Source: JAQBDA01 sp963709875
GTDB taxonomy: Bacteria > Chloroflexota > Anaerolineae > Anaerolineales > UBA4823
DNA: 64,000 nucleotides
NCBI GenBank assembly: GCA_963709875.1
Contig: CAVPYB010000005.1
Span: 210,140-274,139 of the forward strand
Direction: 5' to 3'
Position numbers and translations under genes: made by a program. The notes under the pieces are model-generated. The model saw only the letters and a list, made by a program, of their open reading frames with translations. It had not been told where the DNA came from and searched no databases. This document shows, in pieces, positions 17,252 through 25,972 of this stretch. Every line of letters starts with the position of its first letter. Position 1 is the stretch's first letter.

Positions 17252-17767
17252 TTATCCATCAACTACTACCTTTGCCTTGCTGGTCTCTATGTAGGAATGT
17301 AGCTGGATGCGCAGTTTCGCGATCTCCTCATCGACGATGGTAGCCCACTCGCGCAGAAGGCGCTCTTCGAAGTATGCCAGAGCATCATCCTCGGTTTGAT
17401 TGAGCTTCCGAATCACTCGCTGTGAGGAGAGATCACGGTAGAGATTGCTGGTCGATAGCATATCGGCATTTGAGCGCACTTCATCGATCCGGCTCTTCCA
17501 ATATTTCCTGTCCGTATCCATTGTGCTGGCTTTTCTACGCAAATTCTTGATGACCCGGTGGATGATATCCTCTGAGGCAACCGGACGGATTCTGGGATTT
17601 TCATTCTCGGTTACAGGAAACCAGTATGTGCTGTCCTTGGTATTCACTTTGAAACACTGCTTTGATTCACCCTGGATGGGTCTGGTTTCAATCCTGCGTA
17701 TCTGACCAACCCCATAAAAAGAATGTACAACCCAATCATCAATTGAATAGGATAAATTTGCTTCCAT
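17252..17767 (-). CDS. CarD/CdnL-type transcription regulator
   Basis: 171 residues. The N-terminal Tudor-like RNA-polymerase-interaction domain (IDDWVVHSFYGVGQIRRIETRP, then CFKVNTKDSTYWFPVTENENPRIRPV) is followed by a helical DNA-contact domain (IIHRVIKNLRRKAS, then DRKYWKSRIDEVRS). CarD-type proteins stabilise open complexes at rRNA and other promoters. The C-terminus is longer than in mycobacterial CarD. It lies 14 bases after rpsU on the same strand, with an AAAGGGAAG site, so the two are co-transcribed. Confidence 0.87.
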   Translation of the reverse strand: MEANLSYSIDDWVVHSFYGVGQIRRIETRPIQGESKQCFKVNTKDSTYWFPVTENENPRIRPVASEDIIHRVIKNLRRKASTMDTDRKYWKSRIDEVRSNADMLSTSNLYRDLSSQRVIRKLNQTEDDALAYFEERLLREWATIVDEEIAKLRIQLHSYIETSKAKVVVDG

Positions 17768-17781
17768 GCGCTTCCCTTTCG

Positions 17782-17988
17782 TTATCGATAATTGTTGCTG
17801 TTATCACGTTTGCGGCGGTTCTGTCTGCGGATAGCTTTCTTCTTGGCTATACGGCGCAGCTCACTCTTAGAAACAAACCACCGCTTCTGGCGTACAGCGG
17901 TCAGCCTACCACTCCTGGTCACCTTTTTTCTAAACCGACTCAGGAGCTGCTGGGGGGATTCGTTATTACGTAATCTAACTGTCGTCAA
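17782..17988 (-). CDS. rpsU: 30S ribosomal protein S21, TTG start
   Basis: The protein TTVRLRNNESPQQLLSRF followed by KKVTRSGRLTAVRQKRWFVS and a very basic tail is a clear bS21. A strong ribosome site (AAAGGAGA) lies 9 bases before a TTG at 17988, giving the normal 68 residues; the upstream ATG codons at 18030 and 18021 would add 11-14 unrelated residues and leave that site inside the gene. S21 sits near the 3' end of 16S rRNA in the small subunit. It heads a two-gene unit with carD. Confidence 0.93.
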   Translation of the reverse strand: MTTVRLRNNESPQQLLSRFRKKVTRSGRLTAVRQKRWFVSKSELRRIAKKKAIRRQNRRKRDNSNNYR

Positions 17989-18458
17989 AAGCCTTGTCTC
18001 CTTTCTGAAATTGAGTATCATTAAATACATCCCAGCATGGTATTCAGGGGATGTATCTCTCGAAATTCAAATGGTTATGGAAAACTCGGGAATAAAAAAA
18101 TTTCCAGATTTCCATAAGCCTGGCTTTACCCCCATTTGGTCGTTAATAACAGACCAATTTATCGAAGATTAGATGTAAACCTCACATATACCCAGGCTAT
18201 ATATACTGCGAGGCACAGCTTTATTATAACACATTTGTTCTTTAATGGTTATAATCTGCAGAGATTAATCTTCACTCGGGAAGCAATCCCGTTGACGATA
18301 GTCACACAGCCGATCTATAATTTAAGAGTTACGCACTTGAAGGTGAAATTTGGGGTGTTCGGGCGGGCTGCGCCTGCCCGAACACCCCATCCTCTCCCCA
18401 ACTGGGTAAGTTCTAAATTTAATTGGCTCAACGGATTACGCGTCTGGCGGAGGATCGC
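17989..18458. other. Divergent intergenic region between rpsU and a CPBP gene
   Basis: Contains the rpsU-carD promoter region, an AT-rich stretch, and palindromic element A (18352-18388) with its flanks. No coding sequence is supported. The ribosome site and start of the CPBP gene are at its right end. Confidence 0.6.
18352..18388. repeat. Palindromic repeat element, copy A
   Basis: Left arm GGGGTGTTCGGGCGGGC pairs with right arm GCCTGCCCGAACACCCC over 17 bp (one G-T pair) around a 3-nt loop. The flanks hold a weaker outer inverted repeat: GAGTTACGCACTTGAAG on the left and CAACTGGGTAAGTTC on the right. It sits between two divergent genes, so it is not a terminator. Related elements are at 34508, 35661, 36561 and 57693. 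Confidence 0.75.
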
Positions 18459-19391
18459 ATGCAGAGAATTTTATCCTGGATTAGCGCCCGCATCGAGCTT
18501 TTCGTCCCCCTGCTGGCGGTGCCGACATTCTTCTCTATGGTGGGGTTCATGCAGGGCGAAGTCAGCGCCTGGCAGCAGGTGCTGGTCTATGGCTTGGCGA
18601 TAGTGTATGTGGGGATCGTTCTTTGGCGACCGATGGCACTGCCAGCCAAGCAGCTGCTGCCTGTGAGCAGGGATATCGCCAGACGGACGGTCCTGGTGGT
18701 AGCTTTGGTGGTGCTGGGCGGGGTTGTGCTGGTTGTTGTCGCCTCACTGTTAAGCGACACGGGCAGTGAAGGCAAGACCCGGCTGCCTTACTTCCTGCTG
18801 GCAGTCATTCTGATCATTGCCTTCGGCTCCGGCGGGCTGCTGGCGGAGCGAGTTCTGAGCATAGACTTGCTGCCCATCATCCGGCGCAGGGAGCCTCGGT
18901 GGATCGTTTATGCCCTGGTGGCGGCCTTCTTCCTGGCAATGCTGACCTTCTTCTGGAGCAACCTATTCAGCGGGGTGATCGAGAGCGTCGGGCAGGCGGC
19001 GGGTGAAAACGGCGCAGACGCTGCCGGGGCAGCTGCCAGCTTCGATCTCGACAGCCCGGTCCTGCTGCTGCTCCAGCTGTTGGTCGGCGCCGGACTGTTC
19101 GAGGAGCTGCTCTTCCGCCTGGGGATTATGACTATCGTCTGGCGGCTTACACACGGTTGGGGCTGGGGGCTGGTGGTCTCAGCGCTGTTCTTCGGGCTGT
19201 ACCATATTACACCGCTGAGCGGGATCAGCACTTACACTGCCGGCAGCCCAGTCACGACTGTGCTTACTTCGTTCAGTATGGGGATCATTATGGGGGTGAT
19301 CTACCGCTACCGCGGCTTCACGACAGCGGTGCTGGTGCACGGGCTGGGGGATTGGGTTGTAATTATGCTGCTCGGCAGCAGCGTGGGCTGA
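18459..19391 (+). CDS. CPBP family intramembrane metalloprotease
   Basis: About 310 residues and roughly eight hydrophobic helices. The conserved CPBP motifs are present: EExxxR in LFEELLFRLG, FxxxH in LFFGLYHIT, and a late HGLGDWV. These form a membrane-embedded, metal-dependent active site (CAAX protease/bacteriocin-processing family). The ATG at 18459 has a GGAGG site 5 bases upstream and is preferred over a TTG 36 bases earlier. Target peptide unknown. It stands alone. Confidence 0.87.
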   Translation: MQRILSWISARIELFVPLLAVPTFFSMVGFMQGEVSAWQQVLVYGLAIVYVGIVLWRPMALPAKQLLPVSRDIARRTVLVVALVVLGGVVLVVVASLLSDTGSEGKTRLPYFLLAVILIIAFGSGGLLAERVLSIDLLPIIRRREPRWIVYALVAAFFLAMLTFFWSNLFSGVIESVGQAAGENGADAAGAAASFDLDSPVLLLLQLLVGAGLFEELLFRLGIMTIVWRLTHGWGWGLVVSALFFGLYHITPLSGISTYTAGSPVTTVLTSFSMGIIMGVIYRYRGFTTAVLVHGLGDWVVIMLLGSSVG

Positions 19392-19437
19392 GAGTCTGCG
19401 AATTTTCGCCTATGAACACGAATATTTATGATTGCAG

Positions 19438-19692
19438 CTAGGCTACTTCCATGGCGGCATCCGCCAGCCAGGTCATCACTTCAGCCTGCGTGGGGATACG
19501 TCCTGAGCAGACCAATTTCTCGTTGATCACCAGCCCGGGAGTGGACAGGATGGGGTAGTCCATGATCTCGTTGTAGTCGGTGACCTTGATCACCTGGGCT
19601 TCAAAGCGCATACTCTCTACGGCTTTGGTGGTGATCTCAACGACCTTTCCGCAGTTTGCACATCCAGGTCCGAGTATTTTTATGGTCAGCAT
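19438..19692 (-). CDS. Small thioredoxin-fold redox protein
   Basis: 84 residues. The N-terminus LTIKILGPGCANCGKVVE has the CxxC active site after the first strand, and STPGLVINEKLVCSGRIPT holds the cis-Pro loop. This is the 'redox-active disulfide' thioredoxin-like family often encoded beside ArsR and DUF318/ArsP permeases. It is the last gene of the arsR-permease-thioredoxin operon (60-base gap) and may reduce or shuttle metal(loid)-linked thiols for the permease. Confidence 0.88.
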   Translation of the reverse strand: MLTIKILGPGCANCGKVVEITTKAVESMRFEAQVIKVTDYNEIMDYPILSTPGLVINEKLVCSGRIPTQAEVMTWLADAAMEVA

Positions 19693-19752
19693 ATTGATCT
19701 CCTTTTCAGGTGGGACAATTTGGCAAATTGTCCTACATTAGATAACACTCTC

Positions 19753-21084
19753 TCAAATCACCAGCAGCGCCATCCCGAACAGGTAGCCGGCGAGGGTGGT
19801 GAAGACGATCACCAGGGATACATAGGTGATCGTCTTGCGTCTGCCCAGAATGCTGCCGGTTACAAGGATGCTCTGCAGCGAGAGTTCCGGATCGGCGAGC
19901 AGGTAAGCCAGCAGAGGCCCCCGGTGCATGCCGAGGTCCAGGAACATGCGGGCGATGGGCACTTCCACCAGGGTCGGGAAGTACATGAACACACCGAAAA
20001 GGACCGCGATCAGGTTGGCCCAGATCGTATTTTGACCGGTCAGACCGCGGATCAAGCTCTCGGGGATGATCTCCTTGACCACGCCGGCTGCAAACACGCC
20101 CAGCACCAGCAGTGGAAAGATCTGCTTGACGAACTTCCATGTCTCCCATAGCCAGTTTGCCAGCTCCTGGCGCTCGAAGCTGCGCATGGCGACAATCCCG
20201 ATCAGTAGCAGCAAGGCTGCCACGCTGATGAAACGCCCAGTGATGCCGATCACCAGGCTGCCTTCGGTCACGGTTGGAGCCGCGGATAGCAATGTGATCC
20301 CTACCAGAACAATTACCAGATAAGTCCAGCGGTTGAAGCGCTCCAGCACCTTTTCCAGTCCCATGTAGGCGACCGGAGCGATCAGCACCAGCATGAGGAT
20401 CAGCAGCGCTCCTTGTGCGGATAGGCCGACCCCTGCCAGTGCAGCGGTTAGCGATGACGGAAGGTCAACCGGCAGGCTGATCTCCAGCCAGACAGCAGTC
20501 GCGAGGTTGACCTGCAGAGTGCCTGTGAGCAGCAAAGCCATCAAGAGCAGGAACACGACCCATACCGCAGGGCGAAGGCGCGCAGTCTGGTCGAACAGCC
20601 CGCTGTCCTGGAGAGCAGCGGCACGCTGGGCTTCTTCGGTGCGGAACAGATATGCCATGATCAAGCCGATCAGCATGCCGAACCCGATCGACAGGATAAT
20701 GCGTGCCAAGGCGATATCCATGCCGATGGCTGCCCCGGTGTAGGCGATAGCCAGGATGTTGACCGCCGGACCGACGAATAGGAAGGTGATCGCCACGCCC
20801 AGCCCGGCGCCACGCTTCCAGATACCGGCAAACAAGGGCAGGATCGTGCAGGAGCAGACTGCCAGGATGAAACCGCCCAGCGCGGCGGTGGGATAGCTGA
20901 TATAGCGTGGGGCACGCGGACCGAGGTAGCGCGTGATGACCTCTTTAGGGATCATGGCGCTGATATAACCGGCGATCACAAAAGCCGGTACCAGGCACAG
21001 CAGTACATGGGCTGCCAGGTACTCGATCAGGCTCATCCAGCCGGCTTGGATCAGACTGAGTATGTAAGTGATTGCAGCATCCAT
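19753..21084 (-). CDS. Permease of the ArsP/DUF318 (SO_0444-like) family
   Basis: 443 residues with about ten to twelve membrane helices in two repeats. The signature GGFILAVCSCTILPLFAGIWKRGAG in the first half, with its Cys pair, and YFPTLVEVPIARMF in the second half are typical of the permease family that includes ArsP (efflux of organoarsenicals) and SO_0444 (metalloid efflux). Middle gene of the operon with arsR and the thioredoxin-like gene. The substrate is probably a trivalent metalloid, inferred from context. Confidence 0.87.
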   Translation of the reverse strand: MDAAITYILSLIQAGWMSLIEYLAAHVLLCLVPAFVIAGYISAMIPKEVITRYLGPRAPRYISYPTAALGGFILAVCSCTILPLFAGIWKRGAGLGVAITFLFVGPAVNILAIAYTGAAIGMDIALARIILSIGFGMLIGLIMAYLFRTEEAQRAAALQDSGLFDQTARLRPAVWVVFLLLMALLLTGTLQVNLATAVWLEISLPVDLPSSLTAALAGVGLSAQGALLILMLVLIAPVAYMGLEKVLERFNRWTYLVIVLVGITLLSAAPTVTEGSLVIGITGRFISVAALLLLIGIVAMRSFERQELANWLWETWKFVKQIFPLLVLGVFAAGVVKEIIPESLIRGLTGQNTIWANLIAVLFGVFMYFPTLVEVPIARMFLDLGMHRGPLLAYLLADPELSLQSILVTGSILGRRKTITYVSLVIVFTTLAGYLFGMALLVI

Positions 21085-21128
21085 AATTCCATCCGATTGT
21101 GGTACAAAACCATTCTAATTCTCAGGAC

Positions 21129-21515
21129 TTACCCGGCTGGCAAGGGAGATGGGGGTGGAGTGCAGTTCGGGCACTCACATTGCGGCAGCGTTTCGACTGG
21201 GATCAGATCTTCAAATCTGTCCGGGGAAATACCCACCAAATTCCCAGCCTGGTGGATGATATCCAGCAAGTGGGGGTCGCGCAGGCTGTAGAAGATGTAT
21301 TTCCCGCTGCGGCGAGATATCAGCACCCCGGCTTTGCGCATAGCCATTAGATGTTGGGAGATATACGCCTGGCGCATCCCAAGTTTCGCTTCAAGGTGGC
21401 AAACGCATGCTTCGGAGCTGCCGATTGCCAGCAGGATCTGCAGCCGGGCAGGTTTGCCGATCGTATCCAGCAGGCGGCTGATCTTTTCTTCTGGGGAGCC
21501 AGTCTTTGTATTCAT
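21129..21515 (-). CDS. ArsR family metal-responsive repressor
   Basis: About 128 residues. A winged helix (PARLQILLAIGSSEACVCHLEAKLGMRQAYISQHLMAMRKAGVL) has Cys residues (CVC) in the recognition-helix region where ArsR/SmtB sensors bind metal(loid)s, and the C-terminus adds QCECPNC. The ATG at 21515 is preferred; the ATG at 21569 would place the operator inside the gene. First gene of the operon; it should repress the permease and thioredoxin genes until metalloid binds. Confidence 0.88.
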   Translation of the reverse strand: MNTKTGSPEEKISRLLDTIGKPARLQILLAIGSSEACVCHLEAKLGMRQAYISQHLMAMRKAGVLISRRSGKYIFYSLRDPHLLDIIHQAGNLVGISPDRFEDLIPVETLPQCECPNCTPPPSPLPAG

Positions 21516-21521
21516 AATCTT

Positions 21522-21543
21522 GAATATATTATATAAAATATTC
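21522..21543. promoter_or_regulatory. ArsR operator over the -10 of the ars-type operon
   Basis: GAATATATTATATAAAATATTC is a 22-bp imperfect palindrome just upstream of the ArsR start. The minus-strand hexamer TATAAT (21533-21528) lies in its centre, so repressor binding would block the polymerase. A third half-site (TTGAATATG) follows at 21550. Confidence 0.7.
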
Positions 21544-21567
21544 GGGTTTTTGAATATGTCCTTCGTC

Positions 21568-21681
21568 ATGAGTATTTGCGATCATTGTCACATCGGCGGT
21601 AAGGGCATCAGCAAGGATGGCTGCGCTTACCTGGCGCTTGTGAAGCTGTTGAACGAAGATGGGAGCAGCCTGAATACATAG
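21568..21681 (+). CDS. Possible 37-residue Cys-containing peptide
   Basis: An ATG facing away from arsR opens a short frame with a CDHCH motif near the N-terminus and a later Cys. It could be a tiny metal-binding protein or the remnant of a larger gene. No clear ribosome site is visible and it runs into MFS remnant sequence, so support is weak. Confidence 0.25.
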   Translation: MSICDHCHIGGKGISKDGCAYLALVKLLNEDGSSLNT

Positions 21682-21682
21682 A

Positions 21683-21931
21683 AAAGGCACAATTTCGTTC
21701 GGGCTGTCGTTCTTTGCGGCGGGCTACCTGGCTGGCCGCATCTACGAGCCGCTGATGGCGGAGTGCGGGCTGCTGGCTGGCAGCCTAGGTGCGCTTATCG
21801 GCTCAGGTGGCGGCAGGGGTATGGGCTTGATTTTCGTGCTGACCGGTTTATTGGCTTTGGCAACCGCGGCAGCAGCCCTGCTGAACCCGTGCATCCGCAA
21901 CGTGGATATCGAACTGCCGGATGCGGGTTAG
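21683..21931 (+). pseudogene. C-terminal remnant of an MFS transporter
   Basis: The frame reads ISFGLSFFAAGYLAGRIYEP, GALIGSGGGRGMGLIFVLTG, then a helix and an ending with an IRNVDIELPDAG-like tail. This matches the last two helices and tail of major facilitator permeases. There is no start codon or N-terminal part, so it is a fragment left after a deletion or rearrangement next to the ars-type operon. Confidence 0.6.
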
Positions 21932-22097
21932 ATCTCATACTTTTGAAGGATATAAGCAGGCGTGCGGAAGGATGGGGAGGAACTGGTCTGGCGGTGGATT
22001 GTCGAAATTGGATATAGGCAGTATAAATTGGCGTATAAATCTGTGTGATCCGCGTACAAATTATGTCATGAAGCTCGGATGACACAACGGAGGAAAC

Positions 22098-24012
22098 ATG
22101 AACGCCAAATCTATAACGCTTTACCTTGCTGTTTTGACTATATTGTTCTCGCTCGTACTTGCAGCATGTGCAACTCCGGGTGCTCCAGCAGCGGACCAGA
22201 CTCCACCGCCTGCAACTGAGATTCCGCAGGAAGTTGTGGTCACGGATGCTGCAGGTGAACCAGATGAGCCTGTCGAGCTGCGTCGGATTGCTATCGATCA
22301 TGTGCAGGTGGAGATGGGGGAGGGGTCACCTCTCCCTGTTGAAGTCGTTGCCAGCGGAACCTGGCCCGACCTGTGCGCCCAGGTGGCGCTGGTTGAGCAG
22401 CATTTTGCCGGGTCCACGATTATCATCGATGTCTTCGCCACGCCGGTACAGACAGATTGCCCGCCGGATCAAGCAGGAATTGCGTTTCGTATAGCAATCC
22501 CACTGAACGTGGCTGAGCTGCCCGCCGGAACGTACGGCGTCTCGGTCAACGGGGTCGAGACAGGCTTTGCCTGGGATTTCGTATCATCGGCTGAAAACAC
22601 GCCTGGAACTGCCCAGGATGGCACGCTTCAATCGCTCTCGATAGATGCTGTGGCGGTAGAAGTCGGGCGTAGGGTCGCCCATCCCAGTCGAGGTGGTCAC
22701 CAGCGGATCGTGGCCTGAGCTATGCGCACAGCTGGCAAGTGTTGAGCAGAAAATCGCTGGTCAGCAGATCGAAATCAGCCTGTTTGCCACCCCATCCAAC
22801 CCGGACTGCCCAGCGGACCAGGTCGGTATCCCCTTCCGGGTAGCCGTGCCGCTAAACATGGTCGAGATTCCCTTCGGAGAATATCAAGTCGTGGTGAACG
22901 GTATCGAGACGACCTTTGACTGGACCGGCAGTCCGGCAGTCGTGGAAGAGCCAAGTACTGCACCCGTAGTCGCGTATATTGGCCTGGATGGCAATGTTTG
23001 GGTTGTTGGTGGCAGTGACAGCCAGCCGCGCCAGATCACCCGCGACGCCATCCCGTTAAGCGCAGAATACGATCCAAACGCCCCAACGCTCAGCTATTAT
23101 TTTCCAGCTATCTCGTCCGATGGGCGATATGTAGCCGTGCGAAAAGACGAAGGTACACCCACCGGGTCGGGATTACAGTATTTGTTCGAGCTGCAGGCGA
23201 TCGATACCCAGACTGGGGAGACTCGCCTGGCTGCGGCTGGTGAGAACCCGCCTGCCGGTGCTGACTGGCAGCCGGGCACGCATCTGCTGGCGTATGGGAT
23301 GGGCACCGATCCGGCTTACTTCACGAACAGGGGCGCAGTTGATGCAAACCTGGCGACCGGAATCTTCGGCTGGGAAGCAGGCAGCGGGGAGACGAAGGTG
23401 CTGGTGGAGCCGCAGCGCGGTTATGCCCTGATGCTGCCAACCTGGTCGCCGGATGGGCGTTTCCTGAGCTTTGACGAGATCCTGTACATGGAAGGTCGCC
23501 AACCGTTCGCATACTACGACTTCGCGGCAGATGAATACTACCCGCACGACGCACCGCTGGGTTTTTACGACTGGTCGCCGGATGGCAATCAGATCGCTTA
23601 TGACTATCTGACCTATACAGCTACCGGCGAAGAGCGCATCTATATACGCGAGCGGGAGGCAGGGGGGGAAGTACAGGTATCCCCGGATTATGAAGCTGGC
23701 GGATATGCATTTTTCCCGGTCTATTCACCGGATGGCAGCCGTCTGGCTTACTTCGCCAACCTGAACGGTCCTGAGACGAATTTCTATACGCTCTTCATCC
23801 TGGAGCTAGCCGGCCTGGATCAAGATGGCGGGGAGCCGATGGACTTGGGTACCTTCGAATCTGTGAATAATCCGCAATGGTCACCGGATGGAAAGCAGCT
23901 GATCTTCAGCGCCGGTCCATGGGAGATCCAGCAGGTGTTGGCAGTGAATACAACGGATGGGAACATCAAAGTGCTGGGGGAGGGCAACCAGCCCAGCGTG
24001 GCCCAGCCATAA
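22098..24012 (+). CDS. TolB-like propeller lipoprotein with duplicated N-terminal domain (frameshifted)
   Basis: A signal peptide with lipobox (LVLAAC) starts the protein. Two homologous ~95-residue domains follow: SPLPVEVVASGTWPDLCAQV in the first and, in the next frame, SPIPVEVVTSGSWPELCAQL in the second. The frame changes near 22672. A WD40/PD40-type propeller with repeated WSPDG(R/K/N) motifs makes up the rest (about 300 residues). It is an extracytoplasmic protein, probably binding. A perfect terminator palindrome follows at 24032. The frameshift may be an assembly indel. Confidence 0.8.
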
Positions 24013-24031
24013 TCAAATCGATACTATGATC

Positions 24032-24063
24032 AAGTAGTGATGCAGCATGCTGCATCACTACTT
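24032..24063 (+). terminator. Perfect 32-bp palindrome, likely terminator
   Basis: AAGTAGTGATGCAGCATG and its exact reverse complement form a stem of up to 14-16 bp, followed by TGTATTTT. It lies 20 bases after the TolB-like lipoprotein stop, where a rho-independent terminator is expected. Confidence 0.7.
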
Positions 24064-24077
24064 GTATTTTCAATTGA

Positions 24078-24122
24078 ATACAGTACAGTATGGTATAATC
24101 AATATACGATACTGTACTGTAT
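24078..24122. promoter_or_regulatory. 14-bp inverted repeats around a TATAAT box (TetR operator candidate)
   Basis: ATACAGTACAGTAT (24078-24091) and ATACTGTACTGTAT (24109-24122) are exact reverse complements, with TATAAT at 24094-24099 between them. They lie 40-80 bases before the TetR-type gene at 24162, the usual place for an autoregulatory operator. The arms could also pair as a hairpin in RNA. Confidence 0.65.
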
Positions 24123-24161
24123 GTTTTGCGTTTCGATGGATCATTAGAGTGAGACTGTGGG

Positions 24162-24740
24162 GTGGAGATGCCTAAAAGGAAGCAGGATTGGCTGGAGCAA
24201 GGTTTGCGACTGCTGCAAACCGGCGGGGATATTGCGCTGACCATCGATGGTCTGGCAGCCGAGATGAGCCTGACTAAGGGCTCGTTTTACCATCATTTCC
24301 AGGGCATCCAGCAATTCAAACACGAGCTGGCTGCGCATTGGGTCAAGCTCCAGGTTGGCGATATCCCACTGATGCCCAGGAAATCCGCCCAGCGGGTGGA
24401 GATACTGGATGCCTGGGTAGAGGCGCTGATATTGCAGGATCGGAGCGCCGAACAGGCAATGCGTGCGTGGGGACAGCAGGATGATATGGTGCGCACTCAG
24501 TTGGCGGGGGTCGATGCAGCCCGGCGCCTGTTTGTCGAGTCTGTGTTCAAGCCGCTGGTCTCGGACCAGGAGCAGCCGCGCTTGATGGCGGATTTACTGC
24601 TGACGATGCTGGGTGGCAGTCTCGATGAGTCTGCCGGATATACACGGGACCGGGTGCTCGAGCTGTATGTGGAGTACAAACGGCTGTGCGGGTTGGAGGA
24701 AAAAGAGCCACAAGAGCAGCAGTATCGGCTGCCAATCTAA
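24162..24740 (+). CDS. TetR/AcrR family regulator
   Basis: 192 residues. The N-terminal helix-turn-helix is DIALTIDGLAAEMSLTKGSFYHHFQGIQQFK, with the usual KGSFYHHF recognition helix. The rest is a helical ligand/dimer domain. The first in-frame start is GTG at 24162; an ATG two codons later is too close to the GGAG site. It is probably autoregulated through the repeats at 24078-24122. No obvious target gene lies next to it. Confidence 0.88.
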   Translation: MEMPKRKQDWLEQGLRLLQTGGDIALTIDGLAAEMSLTKGSFYHHFQGIQQFKHELAAHWVKLQVGDIPLMPRKSAQRVEILDAWVEALILQDRSAEQAMRAWGQQDDMVRTQLAGVDAARRLFVESVFKPLVSDQEQPRLMADLLLTMLGGSLDESAGYTRDRVLELYVEYKRLCGLEEKEPQEQQYRLPI

Positions 24741-24774
24741 TCACTGTTTCGTGTAGCAGAAGTGATTCTTTCAG

Positions 24775-24803
24775 GTAGAGACGCAGCGCCGCTGCGTCTC
24801 TAC
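24775..24803. repeat. GTAGAGACG palindrome, copy 2
   Basis: GTAGAGACGCAGC and GCTGCGTCTCTAC form a perfect 13-bp stem with a 3-nt loop. It shares the GTAGAGACGC arm with the copy at 10138. It follows the TetR gene and could also serve as its terminator. Confidence 0.65.
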
Positions 24804-24866
24804 GGGGTTAAGAACAACAGGGTGATGTAATTCAAGTACAATAGAGCCGATGGTGGAGTTTGTGCG

Positions 24867-25505
24867 ATGTTAGTCAAGGACTGCATGACCCCGGATCCGA
24901 TCACCGTACGCCCGGAGAGCGATCCGATGGCGGCGATGATGGTGCTGCGCTCGTGTGGCTTCCGGCACCTGCCGGTCCTGGGACAGGACGGCGCACTGGT
25001 GGGCATCGTGGACCGGGCCGGTCTGCGGCATTTCCTGTCCGAGGCGGGAGCACCGAGCGTACAGAAGCGGCAGCACTACGTCGAGCAAGTGATGACGCGT
25101 CGTGTTGTGACGGTGCCGCCTGAGTGCCCTTTGGAGGAAGCCGCCTCGCTGATGGTCCGGCACCAGATTGGCAGCCTGCCGGTGCTGGAGGACGGGCGTC
25201 TGGTCGGCATCATCACCGAGACCGATATCTTCAAGCAGTTTGTTGCGGCACTGGGCGGAGGCACCGACTCCATCCGCATATCGGTGCAGCTTGAAAATAT
25301 CCCCGGTCAGATCGCCCTGCTGGCAAGCCAGATCGCCCGGGTGAACGGCAATATCCTTTCACTGGTCACGTATCCGGCGATGCAGCCCGGTAGGATCAAC
25401 CTCACTCTGCGCATCGAGGGCGTCGAATGTGAGAGTATGCAGCGTGTGATCGAAGAGCTGACTGAAGTTGAGATCTTGAATGTGTGGTGCAACGAGGGGG
25501 AATAG
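24867..25505 (+). CDS. CBS-pair and ACT domain protein (AcuB-like)
   Basis: 212 residues. Two CBS domains (LVKDCMTPDPITVRPES and YVEQVMTRRVVTVPPEC at their starts, each ending in a GI(V/I)-(D/T)-(R/E) strand) form a nucleotide-binding pair. A C-terminal ACT-like domain (SIRISVQLENIPGQIALLASQIARVNGNI) is a small-ligand sensor. This layout matches AcuB-type regulatory proteins. Cytoplasmic; it likely senses adenine nucleotides and an amino or organic acid. Monocistronic, converging on the next gene. Confidence 0.88.
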   Translation: MLVKDCMTPDPITVRPESDPMAAMMVLRSCGFRHLPVLGQDGALVGIVDRAGLRHFLSEAGAPSVQKRQHYVEQVMTRRVVTVPPECPLEEAASLMVRHQIGSLPVLEDGRLVGIITETDIFKQFVAALGGGTDSIRISVQLENIPGQIALLASQIARVNGNILSLVTYPAMQPGRINLTLRIEGVECESMQRVIEELTEVEILNVWCNEGE

Positions 25506-25582
25506 TCTAATATAACCCAGCGGGTTTTATACTTGCTCAAACCGCTGGTAGTATTTCAAACACGAGGCTAAAATGTTCGTGC

Positions 25583-25870
25583 TTATTTTCGCCCGGAGAG
25601 AATTTCTCCTTGAGCGATCAAAATCTGCGCCATCCATTCCAGGATAGCTGCCAGGAAGGACGCCGCCAGCAAGCCCAGCCCTGCTCCGAAGGCGACACCC
25701 AGGATCGCTCCCAGCCACCACAGCGTACGGTCGATAATCGCTAAAAAGCCAGAAAATATGATCCCCATCAGTATTGCCATTATGGGGACTGTAACGACGC
25801 GTAGCGAGTTGCCGGTGGCAACCAGCCGGTTAACGATCTCTTTCGTGCGGCCCTCATCATAAGCTATCAT
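25583..25870 (-). CDS. Small two-helix membrane protein
   Basis: About 95 residues from the ATG at 25870, which has a GAGG site five bases upstream. Two hydrophobic helices (about 23-45 and 50-75) with a glycine-rich segment (LGVAFGAGLGLLAA). No family recognised. It follows a cluster of membrane proteins on the same strand. Confidence 0.6.
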   Translation of the reverse strand: MIAYDEGRTKEIVNRLVATGNSLRVVTVPIMAILMGIIFSGFLAIIDRTLWWLGAILGVAFGAGLGLLAASFLAAILEWMAQILIAQGEILSGRK

Positions 25871-25972
25871 ATTTTCCTCGATTCTGAACCGTTGCCGTGT
25901 GGGAAAGGCTTCGGGATTGATCAGGGAGATAACGGATAAACGCAAATAACCGGTTAATAATCACCCCTGTAA

